Below, piece after piece: positions 7,152 to 16,606 of a stretch of 42,570 bases of DNA; position 1 is the stretch's first letter; each line of letters opens with the position of its first letter. Source of the stretch: Alphaproteobacteria bacterium GWC2_42_16 (GTDB lineage Bacteria > Pseudomonadota > Alphaproteobacteria > UBA9655); assembly GCA_001767835.1 (NCBI GenBank), contig MEMA01000047.1, positions 1 through 42,570 on the forward strand, read 5' to 3'. The notes under the pieces were generated by a model. It worked only from the letters and a program-made list of their open reading frames with translations. It was not told the origin of the DNA and did no database searches. A program made the translations under genes and the position numbers.

Positions 7152-7388
7152 TTACTCCGTTGGAATTTGTGTTTTCAAAGAAAGGGCATGTAAGCTTGTT
7201 CCCATATGACCCTGGAGGGCATCATACACCATCTTATGTTGCTCTATCTTTGTTTTTCCAGAAAAAGTTTTTGAAATGATTGTGACTGCAAAATGATTGC
7301 TATCACCCACTGAATCCTTCAGATCAATCTCAGCCTCAGGAAAGGCTTCCCACAAAAACGCCATGATTTTTTCACGTGCTAACGCCAT
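7152..7388 (-). CDS. bolA: BolA family protein
   Basis: 78 residues from the ATG at 7388, chosen because AGAGGAG lies about 7 bp before it. An in-frame ATG at 7406 lacks such a site and would add six residues. It has the BolA fold signatures DSVGDSNHFAVTIISKTFSGKTKIEQHKMVYDAL and a conserved C-terminal LHALSLKT. The conserved His in the HKMVY segment is the usual partner of a CGFS glutaredoxin cluster. It is followed directly by grxD. BolA-GrxD complexes take part in [2Fe-2S] handling. Confidence 0.93.
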   Translation of the reverse strand: MALAREKIMAFLWEAFPEAEIDLKDSVGDSNHFAVTIISKTFSGKTKIEQHKMVYDALQGHMGTSLHALSLKTQIPTE

Positions 7389-7435
7389 ATTTGACTCCTC
7401 TTTCATTCATTATATAAGAGGTCGCTGGACGAGGA

Positions 7436-8083
7436 TCAACTTTTCTTGCCTTTTTTAAGGCTTACCTTTTTGACGCTGGATTCTAGAAGGGGGTCGACAA
7501 TCCCTTTAAACTCCTCAAAGTCAAGGGTCCGTGGATAGATCTTTGCATTAATGATAATGGTCGGCGTTGCTGTAATTTTATACTTTTTTTGGCCGTCGAG
7601 TCGGACTTGAAGAATTTTATCCAAAAGCTCTTGATTCTTAAGGCAGCCTTCGATTTGTTTTTCCGTAAGTCCATTATTAAGGGCTACTTTCTTTAAGGCT
7701 TTAACAGGATCTTTTTCTGTCAACCACTTGTCTTGGCTTGCAAAGAAGATTTTCATAAAATCCAAATATTTCATTTCTCCTTTGCACCAAGCCAGCAGGT
7801 GAGCTTGAATACTGATTTGATCTCCAGGGTAATCTCGGAAAATAATGCGTACTTTGCCTAGTTTGATATAGTTTTTGTCAATCTGAGGAAGTACGACTGT
7901 GTGAAAGTTCGCGCAATGATGACAGGTAAGCGAGGAATAATTAATCATAGTAACAGGTGCTTTATCGCTTCCCAAGCTTATTTCAGGAAGAGGTTTGGGC
8001 TCAGGCTTTTTTCCTTTCGCTTCACAGGCTTCCCCTCCCAAAAAGAAGGTGAATAAAATAAAACTCACGATTATATTTCTCAT
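7436..8083 (-). CDS. Periplasmic DsbA-like thiol-disulfide oxidoreductase
   Basis: 215 residues with an N-terminal signal peptide (about 1-22) and a Pro/Lys-rich linker. The thioredoxin fold has active site Cys54-His-His-Cys57 in LTCHHCANFH, then the DsbA helical insertion (residues about 95-165). The cis-proline loop is ITATPTIIIN, and there is a basic C-terminal tail. This matches the alphaproteobacterial DsbA_4/BdbD-like proteins that oxidise or isomerise exported cysteine proteins. It is a plausible partner for the Cys-rich secreted protein at 18258-18554. An AGAGGAG ribosome site precedes the ATG. Confidence 0.88.
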   Translation of the reverse strand: MRNIIVSFILFTFFLGGEACEAKGKKPEPKPLPEISLGSDKAPVTMINYSSLTCHHCANFHTVVLPQIDKNYIKLGKVRIIFRDYPGDQISIQAHLLAWCKGEMKYLDFMKIFFASQDKWLTEKDPVKALKKVALNNGLTEKQIEGCLKNQELLDKILQVRLDGQKKYKITATPTIIINAKIYPRTLDFEEFKGIVDPLLESSVKKVSLKKGKKS

Positions 8084-8173
8084 TTTGAACTCCTCTGAAT
8101 TTCTTAAAGGATAAGCAAAATAGGAACTTCTGACAAGATGTTCTTAATAAAGATCGGAGGGGCAAACAAAGGT

Positions 8174-8803
8174 CTAATTCTTTGATTTCCTAAGAAAATC
8201 GATAACTTCGGCATCAGAAACTTGAGAAAAATCAACATAATGCGATCCAACAGCGTAAAAATCAGCGGGTGCCTTTAAGCAAATTAGCTCATCAATTTGC
8301 GTCTTTAATTTTTCAATGGTAAAAGGTGACCCCACAGGAACGGCTAAAATCAACTTTTTGGGTTTCCACTGTTTGAGGCTTTTTAAGGCCGCCTGGGCGG
8401 AGATTCCCGTTGCGAGCCCATCATCAATAAGAATGACAGTTTTCCCTTGAATTTTTTTAAGATTTTCCTTTCCTCCATAAAGCTTGAGCCGCCTTTTCAT
8501 CTCCTGCTCCTCAAGCTTAATGGTCTCCTTTAAATCTTGGGATTTCAGCCCCAATTCGTCAAGTAACCCTTCGTTGAAAAGTTCCACACCAGGAGCGATC
8601 GCCCCTACACCAAGCTCAGGTTGCCACGGCACACCAATTTTCCTGGCAATAATAACATGAAGGGGGGCCTTTAGAGCTTTGGAAACAATATAACCAACGG
8701 GGACGCCACCTCTCGGAAGGGCAAAAATAAGAGGCTTTTCAGCCTCATATGCTTTTAGTTTTTCTGCAAGTTGTCTTCCTGCATCCGCGCGATTCTGAAA
8801 CAT
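8174..8803 (-). CDS. Phosphoribosyltransferase-domain protein
   Basis: 209 residues. A type I phosphoribosyltransferase fold with the PRPP-binding loop VILIDDGLATGISAQAAL (about residues 122-139). The N-terminal LPRGGVPVGYIVSKALKAPLHVI is typical of the stand-alone family often found beside dienelactone hydrolase-like or stress genes. The base or sugar substrate is unknown. AAGGACC precedes the ATG. It lies downstream of the CBS gene on the same strand but is separated from it by a terminator. Confidence 0.85.
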   Translation of the reverse strand: MFQNRADAGRQLAEKLKAYEAEKPLIFALPRGGVPVGYIVSKALKAPLHVIIARKIGVPWQPELGVGAIAPGVELFNEGLLDELGLKSQDLKETIKLEEQEMKRRLKLYGGKENLKKIQGKTVILIDDGLATGISAQAALKSLKQWKPKKLILAVPVGSPFTIEKLKTQIDELICLKAPADFYAVGSHYVDFSQVSDAEVIDFLRKSKN

Positions 8804-8818
8804 TTAAAGGTCCTTTTT

Positions 8819-8849
8819 GAAAAGGAACGAATTGTATGAGATTCGTTCC
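8819..8849 (-). terminator. Terminator after the CBS-domain gene
   Basis: Minus-strand hairpin with a perfect 9-bp stem (8849-8841 with 8832-8824) and an 8-nt loop, followed by TTTTC. It lies between the CBS-domain gene and the phosphoribosyltransferase gene. Confidence 0.6.
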
Positions 8850-8862
8850 TCATTCTTTGACT

Positions 8863-9282
8863 TTAATGTTTTGTTTTAGAAATACGATGCAAAGCCTTAG
8901 CTGCTTCTTCATCTGAGCCTTTGGTAGCAACGTCACCCAAGGACAAAATTCCTACCACGTGTTTGTTCTTATCAAGGACTGTGAGGCGTCGTATTTGATC
9001 CTTAGACATATGTTTTGAAGCTTCTTCAATTGTATCTTCTTCAAAACAACTATGACAGTTTGGCGTCATGACCTCTCGAATAGTGAGTCTTTCCAAGTCC
9101 TTTCCATTAGCGAGAGCACGAATAACAATATCGCGATCGGTAATGACACCTTCAAGACGATCATTTTCTCCAACTGGAATCATCCCAATGTCCTTTTCTC
9201 GCATGAGCTTTGCGGCCTCAGCAATATGGGCATGTGGGTGAATGAGCTTGACGTTCTTAGACATGATTTCTTTGACTTTCAT
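8863..9282 (-). CDS. CBS-domain pair protein
   Basis: 139 residues from the ATG at 9282, chosen because AGAGGAG lies 10 bp before it; an earlier in-frame ATG at 9345 has no such support. It has two CBS motifs: the first at about residues 7-60 (EIMSKNVKLI...GVITDRDIVIRALA), the second at about 70-125 (REVMTPNCHSCFEEDTIEEA...GILSLGDVA). Stand-alone tandem CBS proteins bind adenine nucleotides as sensory modules. No catalytic domain is attached and the partner is not evident. Confidence 0.88.
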   Translation of the reverse strand: MKVKEIMSKNVKLIHPHAHIAEAAKLMREKDIGMIPVGENDRLEGVITDRDIVIRALANGKDLERLTIREVMTPNCHSCFEEDTIEEASKHMSKDQIRRLTVLDKNKHVVGILSLGDVATKGSDEEAAKALHRISKTKH

Positions 9283-9393
9283 CGTTCCAAATCTCCTCTG
9301 ATGAGGGAGGCGAGCTTTTGAAAAGCTTTCCTCACTGTTAAGCAATTATAGTTCTTGATTAGTTTAGATTATCAAAGAAAAGTTAAAGTTAGA

Positions 9394-10731
9394 TTAATTT
9401 TTTTGTAATTTAGGAAGACGGAATATTATAGCGACGATAGCGCTAATTCCAAGCAAGTAACAATAATATATATAAGGAACAACACTTAGAGGAGAAACGC
9501 CCGCCAAAGAGCCAGCAAGAAGGACTTGAGCACTGTAGGGGAGGATACCTTGAAAAACACAAGAGAATATGGTGACAAGGGCGGCGGTACGAGCCATGGG
9601 AACGCGGTATTTCTGAGAGATTTCTAAGGTGGCTTCGCCGGCCAAGATAATGGCAATCGTATTGTTCGCCGTACAAAAATCGCAAATACTTACAAGAAGG
9701 CTTATGGCGCTTTCTGCAATACGCGAGCCTTGGGCTCGTCGCCCCCACTTTTGAATAAGGGCATCGACTAATTGAACGATGAAACGGATCCCCCCTTGGT
9801 TTTTGGCAAGCTCACTTAACCCCCCTATGAGGAGGGAGAGGACTAAGATTTCATTCATGGATGTATATCCCTCAAAGATATTTTTTGCTAACTCTAAGAA
9901 GGTATAAGAGGGGGAGAAAAAAAGGCCGATAACGCTTCCCACAAAGAGCCCAGCAGAAAGAACAATAAAAACGTTCACCCCTAAAAGGGCAATGATGAGA
10001 ACAAAAATATAGGGAAAAGTGAAAATAAGATCTGGGGGATTAGGATTGAGCGGAATTTCTTTTGCTTCCCCCGGCGCTGAGAGCAGGTAAAGAATTAGGG
10101 TTAGAAGTAAAGGGACTAAGGCGATAAACAAGTTAATGTTAAACTTATCTTTTAATGAACAGGAGTGAATTTGAGTCGCTGCAATCGTTGTATCGGAGAT
10201 CATAGAAAGATTATCTCCAAACATTGCCCCACTAATGACAGCACCTGCCATTAGACTTGGGTCAAGACCTAATGCTTGGGAAATACCTACAGCTATGGGG
10301 GCAATGGCCGCAATTGTTCCCATAGACGTTCCCATAGAGGTTGAAACAAAAGCTCCAATAAGAAAAACCCCAGCGAGAGTGGCGTCTTTGGGAACGAATT
10401 GAAGAGCAAAATAGACGGTGGCGTCAACTCCGCCAATGCCTTTTAAAACCTCAGTATAAGCTCCAGCTAGGAGGTAAATCATACACATCGTAATAATATT
10501 TTTTTCGCGGACTCCTTCTATAAACACAGCGATGTTGTCCGAGAGAGAATGACGACCAAGAAAAACCGCCAAGAAAATTGCTGGGAGGATAGCAACGCTT
10601 GCTGAAACCTTATAAAAAGCAAGTTCTACGCCTTGGAGAGTAAAGTACACACCGCTTCCAATAAAAATTAATAAGAAGAACGCAATAGGGAGAAGAGAAA
10701 AGGGTCCCTTAAGAGTAAAATGATGACGCAT
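9394..10731 (-). CDS. NhaC-family Na+/H+ antiporter
   Basis: 445-residue integral membrane protein with about 11-12 hydrophobic segments. Family signatures are FVSTSMGTSMGTIAAIAPIAVGI and GAMFGDNLSMISDTTIAATQ (the conserved D-N-x-S-x-I-S-D-T core), plus CDFCTANNTIAIILAGE near residue 340. It exchanges Na+ for H+ or carries small carboxylates/amino acids. It begins 4 bp after the LysR gene stop on the same strand, so it is probably cotranscribed with, and perhaps a target of, that regulator. Confidence 0.85.
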   Translation of the reverse strand: MRHHFTLKGPFSLLPIAFFLLIFIGSGVYFTLQGVELAFYKVSASVAILPAIFLAVFLGRHSLSDNIAVFIEGVREKNIITMCMIYLLAGAYTEVLKGIGGVDATVYFALQFVPKDATLAGVFLIGAFVSTSMGTSMGTIAAIAPIAVGISQALGLDPSLMAGAVISGAMFGDNLSMISDTTIAATQIHSCSLKDKFNINLFIALVPLLLTLILYLLSAPGEAKEIPLNPNPPDLIFTFPYIFVLIIALLGVNVFIVLSAGLFVGSVIGLFFSPSYTFLELAKNIFEGYTSMNEILVLSLLIGGLSELAKNQGGIRFIVQLVDALIQKWGRRAQGSRIAESAISLLVSICDFCTANNTIAIILAGEATLEISQKYRVPMARTAALVTIFSCVFQGILPYSAQVLLAGSLAGVSPLSVVPYIYYCYLLGISAIVAIIFRLPKLQKN

Positions 10732-10735
10732 GATC

Positions 10736-11650
10736 TTAAGCTGATCCCCCTTGCCCTTGCATTTGTTCTGTCAAAAAATCGATAAAGACTTGAACACGTT
10801 TAATTGTTTTAAGGTGGGAGGGATAAACTGCATATTGGTTTGAAACGACTTCGGGAAGGTCTGGAAGAATTTCCACCAATTCAGGATCATCATGAATCAT
10901 ATATTTTTGAAGAGCAGAAATTCCAAGGCCTCCACGGGTAGCCTCATAAATAGCTTGGATATTGTTTAAAACGAGATAAGGCTTTCTGCAATCTTCAGTT
11001 CCAACGGTTAATAGCCAATTATAGTTGTTTCTGACGTGGGGCATTTCTTTTCCAAAAACAATGAGTCGATGCTCATTAAGATCTCTTGGTGTTTTTGGTG
11101 TTCCGTGTTGTCTTAGATAAGATTTACTTGCATAAATGTGGTGGCGAAAGGAAAAGGGTCCTTTATGCACCATATGCGAATAGGTTGGGAGAACAGGGGT
11201 GATCCAAACGTCTGCTTCGCGTAAATTTAGATCGATTTCATCATCTTTTAGAAAAACGCTTACTTCAATGTCAGGATATCTCTCAATAAATTTTTTGAGT
11301 CTTGGGGCAAGCCATAAGGATCCAAAAGCAATGGTACTTGCGATGTGAATGGGTCCACGGATGAAATTTCTTAGCTCTTCAATTTCTATTTGTACCGTTG
11401 ATAGTTTCGCAAACACTTTTGAAACAATGTCATAAAGGAACTTCCCGGTTTCCGTCAGGACAAGACCACGGGAAACCCGTCGGAAAAGGGAAAATCCAAG
11501 TTCACTCTCAAGAATGTGAATTTGTCGGCTGATCGCAGACTGACTAATGTTTAAATTTTGAGTTGCTTTCGTAAAGCTTCCAGCAGAAGCTACGACATAA
11601 AAAATACGCAACCTATCCCAATTCATTCTCATTGAATTAACTTTTTTCAA
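10736..11650 (-). CDS. LysR-family transcriptional regulator
   Basis: 304 residues. The N-terminal winged HTH (about residues 9-68, NWDRLRIFYVVASAGSFTKATQNLNISQSAISRQIHILE) closely follows the alphaproteobacterial M-x-W-D-x-L-R-x-F signature. The C-terminal part is a LysR substrate-binding domain. The true start may be Met7 or Met9; there is no strong ribosome site. The gene is directly upstream of the antiporter. A 16-bp palindrome of the LysR-box kind lies 30 bp before the start and may serve autoregulation. The inducer is unknown. Confidence 0.9.
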   Translation of the reverse strand: MKKVNSMRMNWDRLRIFYVVASAGSFTKATQNLNISQSAISRQIHILESELGFSLFRRVSRGLVLTETGKFLYDIVSKVFAKLSTVQIEIEELRNFIRGPIHIASTIAFGSLWLAPRLKKFIERYPDIEVSVFLKDDEIDLNLREADVWITPVLPTYSHMVHKGPFSFRHHIYASKSYLRQHGTPKTPRDLNEHRLIVFGKEMPHVRNNYNWLLTVGTEDCRKPYLVLNNIQAIYEATRGGLGISALQKYMIHDDPELVEILPDLPEVVSNQYAVYPSHLKTIKRVQVFIDFLTEQMQGQGGSA

Positions 11651-11679
11651 TTAGCTTAAGAAGCATAGGCTTATCGTTA

Positions 11680-11695
11680 TATGTTTGTAAACATA
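11680..11695. promoter_or_regulatory. Palindrome upstream of the LysR gene, candidate operator
   Basis: TATGTTTGTAAACATA has perfect 7-bp arms around a 2-bp centre and lies between miaA and the LysR gene. It contains a T-N11-A arrangement as in LysR boxes. On the minus strand TTTACA followed 18 bp later by TATGCT could be the promoter, so the palindrome would overlap its -35 element. The role is inference. Confidence 0.4.
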
Positions 11696-11698
11696 GAC

Positions 11699-12559
11699 TT
11701 ATATGTTTTTGAATTGATGACGAAACCAGGTCATTTGTCTCTTAGCATATTGTCGCGTATGAAGGAGGGTTAGCTTAAACGCCTCTTCAAAGGTGCAAGT
11801 GCCGTTTACATAGCCTGCAAATTCATAAAAGCCGATGGCTTTTTTTGCATTTGTTGAGAGAGGGCGTGTTAAAAGGTCTTTGATCTCCTCAACGAGACCG
11901 CATTTAACCATGCTTTCAAGACGTGACGTCATCCGTTTTTCAAGCTCATCCTTGGGAGGGATAAGAATATGGACATGAAAGTTATAAGGAGGTGGACAGG
12001 GCTTTTGTTGTTGCCAGAAGCTTAAGGGCTTTTCTGTTCCATGAAAAACTTCGAGCGCACGTTGAGTTCTTTGGCAGTCTTGAGGAGAGATGCGAGAGGC
12101 AAGGACGGGGTCCACTTTTTTCAGCTCCTCATAATTCTGAGTTTGATCATCCTTTATCATTTTGCGGATATCTGGGGAAATGGGTGGAATAGGCGAGAGG
12201 CCTTCCATAAGGGTTTTTAAATAAAGGCCTGTGCCGCCAACAATGAAAGGAAGCTTGTTGTTTTCTAAGGCATTTTCAATCTCTTGGTGGGCTAATGAAA
12301 GCCATTTTCCAACAGAAAAATGTTGGCTAGGATCAAGAAAACCATACAGACGATGGGGAATCTCTAAACACGCTTGGGGAGCGGGTTGGGCAGTGAGAAT
12401 TTCAAGGCTCTTATAGACTTGAAGGCTATCAGCATTGATAATGACGCCGTTTTTCTCCAGGGCTCTTTTGAGAGCAAAGTCAGATTTTCCACTGGCTGTG
12501 GGGCCGCTTATAATAAAAACTTTACCCAAAGCTATACAATATTCCGACAATAGCTCCAC
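11699..12559 (-). CDS. miaA: tRNA dimethylallyltransferase MiaA
   Basis: 286 residues (annotated from a GTG). It transfers a dimethylallyl group to A37 of tRNAs reading UNN codons. The P-loop GPTASGKS lies at about residues 19-26, followed by INADSLQVYKSLEILTAQP, FIVGGTGLYLKTL, a central RTQRALEVFHGT and the C-terminal tRNA-binding KKAIGFYEFAGY...TRQYAKRQMTWFRHQ. The start is uncertain: the GTG lies inside nupC (38-bp overlap) with no clear ribosome site, and an in-frame TTG at 12529 would shorten it by ten residues and still keep the P-loop. It is translationally coupled to nupC in either case. Confidence 0.93.
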   Translation of the reverse strand: MELLSEYCIALGKVFIISGPTASGKSDFALKRALEKNGVIINADSLQVYKSLEILTAQPAPQACLEIPHRLYGFLDPSQHFSVGKWLSLAHQEIENALENNKLPFIVGGTGLYLKTLMEGLSPIPPISPDIRKMIKDDQTQNYEELKKVDPVLASRISPQDCQRTQRALEVFHGTEKPLSFWQQQKPCPPPYNFHVHILIPPKDELEKRMTSRLESMVKCGLVEEIKDLLTRPLSTNAKKAIGFYEFAGYVNGTCTFEEAFKLTLLHTRQYAKRQMTWFRHQFKNI

Positions 12560-13787
12560 TCATACAACTGGCAATTGTGCCCGCGATGAGTGCTTTGATG
12601 CCTAAGGAAATAATTTCTTGTTTACGCTCTGGAACCATGGTTCCAATTCCTCCAATTTGAATGCCGATACTGCTGAGGTTGGCAAAACCTGCAAGAGCAT
12701 AGGTCATGATAATGCTGCTCTTCATGCTTAAAATTCCTTTGGGCAAAGCGGCAAGGCTGACGAAGGCGACAATTTCATTAAGAATTGTCTTCTTTCCTAG
12801 AAGAGCTCCAGCTGGTATGGCTTCCTCCCAAGGAATTCCGATAAACCAAGCCAGAGGGGCTAGAATATACCCTAAAAGGAGCTGGAGGCTCATGGGCTCG
12901 CCATTCATAAGGGGTAAAAGTCCTAAGAGCCCATTCGCTATAGCGACAATGGCAAGGAACACAATGAGCATAGCCAAAATGTTCATATAGAGTTTCATAC
13001 CATCACTGGTTCCTTGGGCGATGGCTTCCATGGATCCTGAGAATTGATAAGGGACGACAAGATGACCAGATGTATCTTCCCCAACTTGAGGAATCAGAAT
13101 ACGAGAAATAACAATGGCTGCAGGAACGCTAATGATTGAAGCGGTTAAAATATGAGCAATAGGATCAGGAACCGTTCCTTCCAAAATCATGGCATAAAGA
13201 ACCATAATCGAGATGGAGGTTGTGGCCATACCAGCTGTCATGACTGTAAAAAGCTCACTTCGTGTAAATTTTCCAAGGTAAGGCCTAACAAGTAAAGGGG
13301 CCTCTGTTTGGCCTAAGAATATTTTTGCAGCAGCACAAACACCCAATGCCCCTCCAATTCCGAGTGTCTTTTGGAAGATCTTTGAAAAACCTTTCACAAT
13401 AATAGGCAAGATTCGCCAGTGGAAAAGTAACATGGCAAGAGCGCTTAAGACGATGACCATGGGCAGGGCTTGGAAAGCAAAGATAAAGGTGTTGGCGCCT
13501 TCCTTAGCTGAATAGGGAGCCTCTCCCCCGCCTAAGTAACCAAAAACAAAGCCTGTTCCAGCAGCTGTCGCATCCTTAAGCGCCATCACGCCCTCACCAA
13601 GCCAGAGAAAGCCAGAGCGAACAACACTAAATTTGGTTACGAGGATTGCAAGAATAATCTGGATGGCAAGACCAAGAAAAACGCTTTTAAATTTGACCTG
13701 TTTTCGATTTTCACTAAACACCCAAGCAAGGAAAATAAATATGATCAAACCCGCACATGCCTGGAAAACAAGTTGAATATTTGCCAT
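12522..13787 (-). CDS. nupC: Concentrative nucleoside transporter NupC
   Basis: 421 residues from the ATG at 13787, which has GAGGAGG about 7 bp upstream; an earlier in-frame ATG (13826) is less likely. Polytopic membrane protein of the CNT family with the signatures GEAPLL-like QTEAPLLVRPYL (about residue 160) and FSGSMEAIAQG. Near the C-terminus lie the segments ALAGFANLSSIGIQIGGIGTMVPERK. It imports nucleosides with H+ or Na+. Together with cdd at 30026 it fits nucleoside scavenging, as expected in a host-dependent bacterium. It overlaps miaA. Confidence 0.93.
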   Translation of the reverse strand: MANIQLVFQACAGLIIFIFLAWVFSENRKQVKFKSVFLGLAIQIILAILVTKFSVVRSGFLWLGEGVMALKDATAAGTGFVFGYLGGGEAPYSAKEGANTFIFAFQALPMVIVLSALAMLLFHWRILPIIVKGFSKIFQKTLGIGGALGVCAAAKIFLGQTEAPLLVRPYLGKFTRSELFTVMTAGMATTSISIMVLYAMILEGTVPDPIAHILTASIISVPAAIVISRILIPQVGEDTSGHLVVPYQFSGSMEAIAQGTSDGMKLYMNILAMLIVFLAIVAIANGLLGLLPLMNGEPMSLQLLLGYILAPLAWFIGIPWEEAIPAGALLGKKTILNEIVAFVSLAALPKGILSMKSSIIMTYALAGFANLSSIGIQIGGIGTMVPERKQEIISLGIKALIAGTIASCMSGAIVGILYSFG

Positions 13788-13934
13788 TCTAACCTCCTCA
13801 ACATATGGTAAAACAAGAAAAAGCAAGGTACTCTAAAAGTTTATTAATTATTTCATAAAACAAGTTGGTCAAAGACGCCAGAAGAATTATCATACTGAGT
13901 AAACTTTTTAAATAGACTGGATAAAAACGTTGTC

Positions 13935-15305
13935 ATGCCTGAATTAAGTACAAATGTTATTGCCTTAGGAGGAATACTATTTCTTCTATTTGTGCTTTAT
14001 GTTTTTTTTCAACGTCACATCTCAAGGCTTATTCAAGAAAAAGCTCTTTATCAGGAAAGAGCCAACCGCCTTTCAACTATTGAAGACATTTTGCTTAAGA
14101 AAGAAGAGGAACTTCGACTTTTGGGGGAGAAAAACGCTGAATTACGCATGGCCCTTCAACGATCAGAAAAGGAAACCCAAGAAAAGCTGAAGCTATTAGA
14201 AGATATTCAAAAGAAATGGGAAGATAAATTTAAGGTTATTTCCTCAGAAGCTCTCTCCCTAAGCAATAAATCTTTCTTAGAATTGGCCAAGGAAACCCTT
14301 GGAAAATTCCAAGAAGCATCCCAAAATGATCTTACAACTCGCCAAAAGGCCATCGCAGAACTTGTGGCACCCGTTAAAGAATCCCTTAATATCGTCGACA
14401 AAAAAATTCTTGAGCTCGAAAAATCCCGCATGAGCGCCTATGCCGTGCTTAAGCACCAGGTGAATGAACTTTTGGTGACCCAAAAGCAATTAACGTCAGA
14501 AACTTCAAACTTGGTAAATGCTTTAAAAACTCCTTCTGTTCGAGGCCGTTGGGGAGAAATGCAACTCAGACGTGTGGTTGAAATGGCCGGAATGCTTAAC
14601 TATTGTGATTTTGAAGAGCAAGTGTCCTCTTCAGACGGTGAAGGAAGGCTCCGCCCTGATCTTATTATTAATCTTCCAGGGGAGAAAAAAATTATTGTGG
14701 ATGCAAAAGCGCCTCTTGCGGCTTATTTGGAAAGTCTTGAAGCTAAAGATGAGACAACCCGCCAGGAAAAACTACGAGACCATGCTCGACAGGTGAGAGC
14801 TCACATCAGAGCCCTTAGCAAGAGATCTTATTATGAACAGTTTCAACCTGCCCCAGATTTTGTTGTTTTGTTTTTGCCGGGAGAAACTTTTTTTAGTGCG
14901 GCCTTAGAGCATGACCCAAGCCTTATTGAAGCAGGTGTTGAAGATCGGGTTATTTTGGCTACCCCAACGACACTTATTGCTTTGCTGCGCGCCGTTGCTT
15001 ATGGGTGGCGTCATGAACAGCTGGCAGAAAACGCTAAGGAGATAAGTGAGCTTGGTCGGGAACTTCATAAACGTCTTTCTGACATGGCAGAACATTTTGC
15101 GCGGCTTGGTAAAAGTTTAGGAGGAGCCGTTTTCTCCTATAACCAAGCTGTTGGAAGTCTTGAACATCGAGTGCTCCCTACCGCGCGTAAGTTTAAGGAG
15201 TTAGGCTCCACGTCTCAAGCTATTGAAATTATAGAACTTGATCCTCTTGACCAAACGCCCAGAGAATTGCAATCTCCAGAATTAAAAAAGGTAGGCTCAA
15301 AATGA
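13935..15305 (+). CDS. rmuC: DNA recombination protein RmuC
   Basis: 456 residues. There is an N-terminal membrane segment (about 8-25), a long coiled coil (about 30-200), then the RmuC nuclease-like domain with [18 protein letters not shown] and [22 protein letters not shown] (PD-(D/E)xK-like core), and a final coiled region. RmuC limits inversion-type rearrangements and is a predicted nuclease. No obvious Shine-Dalgarno site precedes the ATG. The stop overlaps the start of the next gene by 4 bp. Confidence 0.93.
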   Translation: MPELSTNVIALGGILFLLFVLYVFFQRHISRLIQEKALYQERANRLSTIEDILLKKEEELRLLGEKNAELRMALQRSEKETQEKLKLLEDIQKKWEDKFKVISSEALSLSNKSFLELAKETLGKFQEASQNDLTTRQKAIAELVAPVKESLNIVDKKILELEKSRMSAYAVLKHQVNELLVTQKQLTSETSNLVNALKTPSVRGRWGEMQLRRVVEMAGMLNYCDFEEQVSSSDGEGRLRPDLIINLPGEKKIIVDAKAPLAAYLESLEAKDETTRQEKLRDHARQVRAHIRALSKRSYYEQFQPAPDFVVLFLPGETFFSAALEHDPSLIEAGVEDRVILATPTTLIALLRAVAYGWRHEQLAENAKEISELGRELHKRLSDMAEHFARLGKSLGGAVFSYNQAVGSLEHRVLPTARKFKELGSTSQAIEIIELDPLDQTPRELQSPELKKVGSK

Positions 15306-16597
15306 GATGTATTCTATTCCTGATTTTACTTTTGTTAAGACCCGCTGCAATGGCAGTTGTCCAAGAAATTTCTCAAGCATCACAACTTGAAGTTAACGTG
15401 ACTTTTTATCCCCAAGAGATGGCCCTTATAAGGGAAAAGAGGACGGCCTTCTTGAAACTGGGTTCAAATAAGCTTTTAATTAAGGATGTACCCTCTTCTG
15501 TCTTAATGGATAGTTTTCTTTTCCAACCTGTTCCTCCATCTCCCTCTATTAAAATCTTAGAATATAATTTTCAAGGTCCCGATATTACGCGTGAAACCTT
15601 GCTAAAGCATTCCATTGGTCAAGCTGTTAATATTCTTTCTCAAACAACAAGTCAGATTCCTTCGAATGGGAAGCTTTTGTCCGTTGATGGGGAGAATGCC
15701 ATTTTGGATGCCCAAGGAACCATTTTCTCGGTTCCGAAAAATCAAATTATCTTCCCACATCTTCCTTATACTTTAGTGGCTGAACCTATGATTACGTTGA
15801 AACTTATGAATGCGAAGGAAGGGGACTATCAATTTGACTTGGGCTACCTTGCAAAAGGTTTTTCCTGGGATGCAGGGTATACGATTATTGTAGCCACGGA
15901 TGGGAGTGCATTGGACTTAAATAGTTGGCTTACGATCCATAATACGAGCCGTATGAATATTAAAAAAGGCCACTTCCGCATTGCCCAACAAAGGGGCTTT
16001 TTTTATGATATAGAAAGACCTATTAGCCTTCCTGACAAGGCGATTAAGAATATCTTATGGTTTTCCGCAAGGAATCTAAAACCCATTTTAAGTTACCGCA
16101 TTTACCCAAAGAATGACATCATCGTTGATGAGGAAGGGCTGGTGATGAAACCAAGAGTTGAAACTTGGCTTTCTGTCAAAAATACGAAAGACCAAGGTCT
16201 TGGCATTGTTTTTCCAAAAGGAACGATGCAGGTATTTCGTCGCAATGCGGATGGAACACTTTTCTATATTGGTGAGAACAAGACATCCTTAACACCTCTT
16301 GATCAGTTTTTAAGTTTGCGCGTGGGAAGCACAAAAGAAATCACAACTGAGATGCGACAAACTGATTATCGAAAGCTTGGAACAAATGTTGTTGAATCTG
16401 GCTATCGGTTAGATTTGAAGAATACGACCGACATACCCAAGCGCGTGACAGTTTTCCAAGATGTTTTAGGTGAATGGGTGATTTTAAGAGAAACCCATCC
16501 CCATGAAGAAGAGGATAAGAGAATTTCGTGGACTTTAGATATTCCAGCCCGAGACGAGGTGAGCTTGCGTTATCGTATCCGGATGAACGTCAAATAA
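15302..16597 (+). CDS. Exported DUF4139-type protein
   Basis: 431 residues with a signal peptide (about 1-18, [14 protein letters not shown]-like). Beta-rich throughout: [15 protein letters not shown] near the N-terminus, then [29 protein letters not shown] and the closing [22 protein letters not shown], a pattern seen in DUF4139 proteins. The biochemical role is unknown; it is likely periplasmic or outer-membrane associated. The start overlaps the rmuC stop (ATGA), and dgkA follows after 9 bp, so the three genes probably form one transcript. Confidence 0.7.
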   Translation: MRCILFLILLLLRPAAMAVVQEISQASQLEVNVTFYPQEMALIREKRTAFLKLGSNKLLIKDVPSSVLMDSFLFQPVPPSPSIKILEYNFQGPDITRETLLKHSIGQAVNILSQTTSQIPSNGKLLSVDGENAILDAQGTIFSVPKNQIIFPHLPYTLVAEPMITLKLMNAKEGDYQFDLGYLAKGFSWDAGYTIIVATDGSALDLNSWLTIHNTSRMNIKKGHFRIAQQRGFFYDIERPISLPDKAIKNILWFSARNLKPILSYRIYPKNDIIVDEEGLVMKPRVETWLSVKNTKDQGLGIVFPKGTMQVFRRNADGTLFYIGENKTSLTPLDQFLSLRVGSTKEITTEMRQTDYRKLGTNVVESGYRLDLKNTTDIPKRVTVFQDVLGEWVILRETHPHEEEDKRISWTLDIPARDEVSLRYRIRMNVK

Positions 16598-16606
16598 AGG
16601 CTACTC

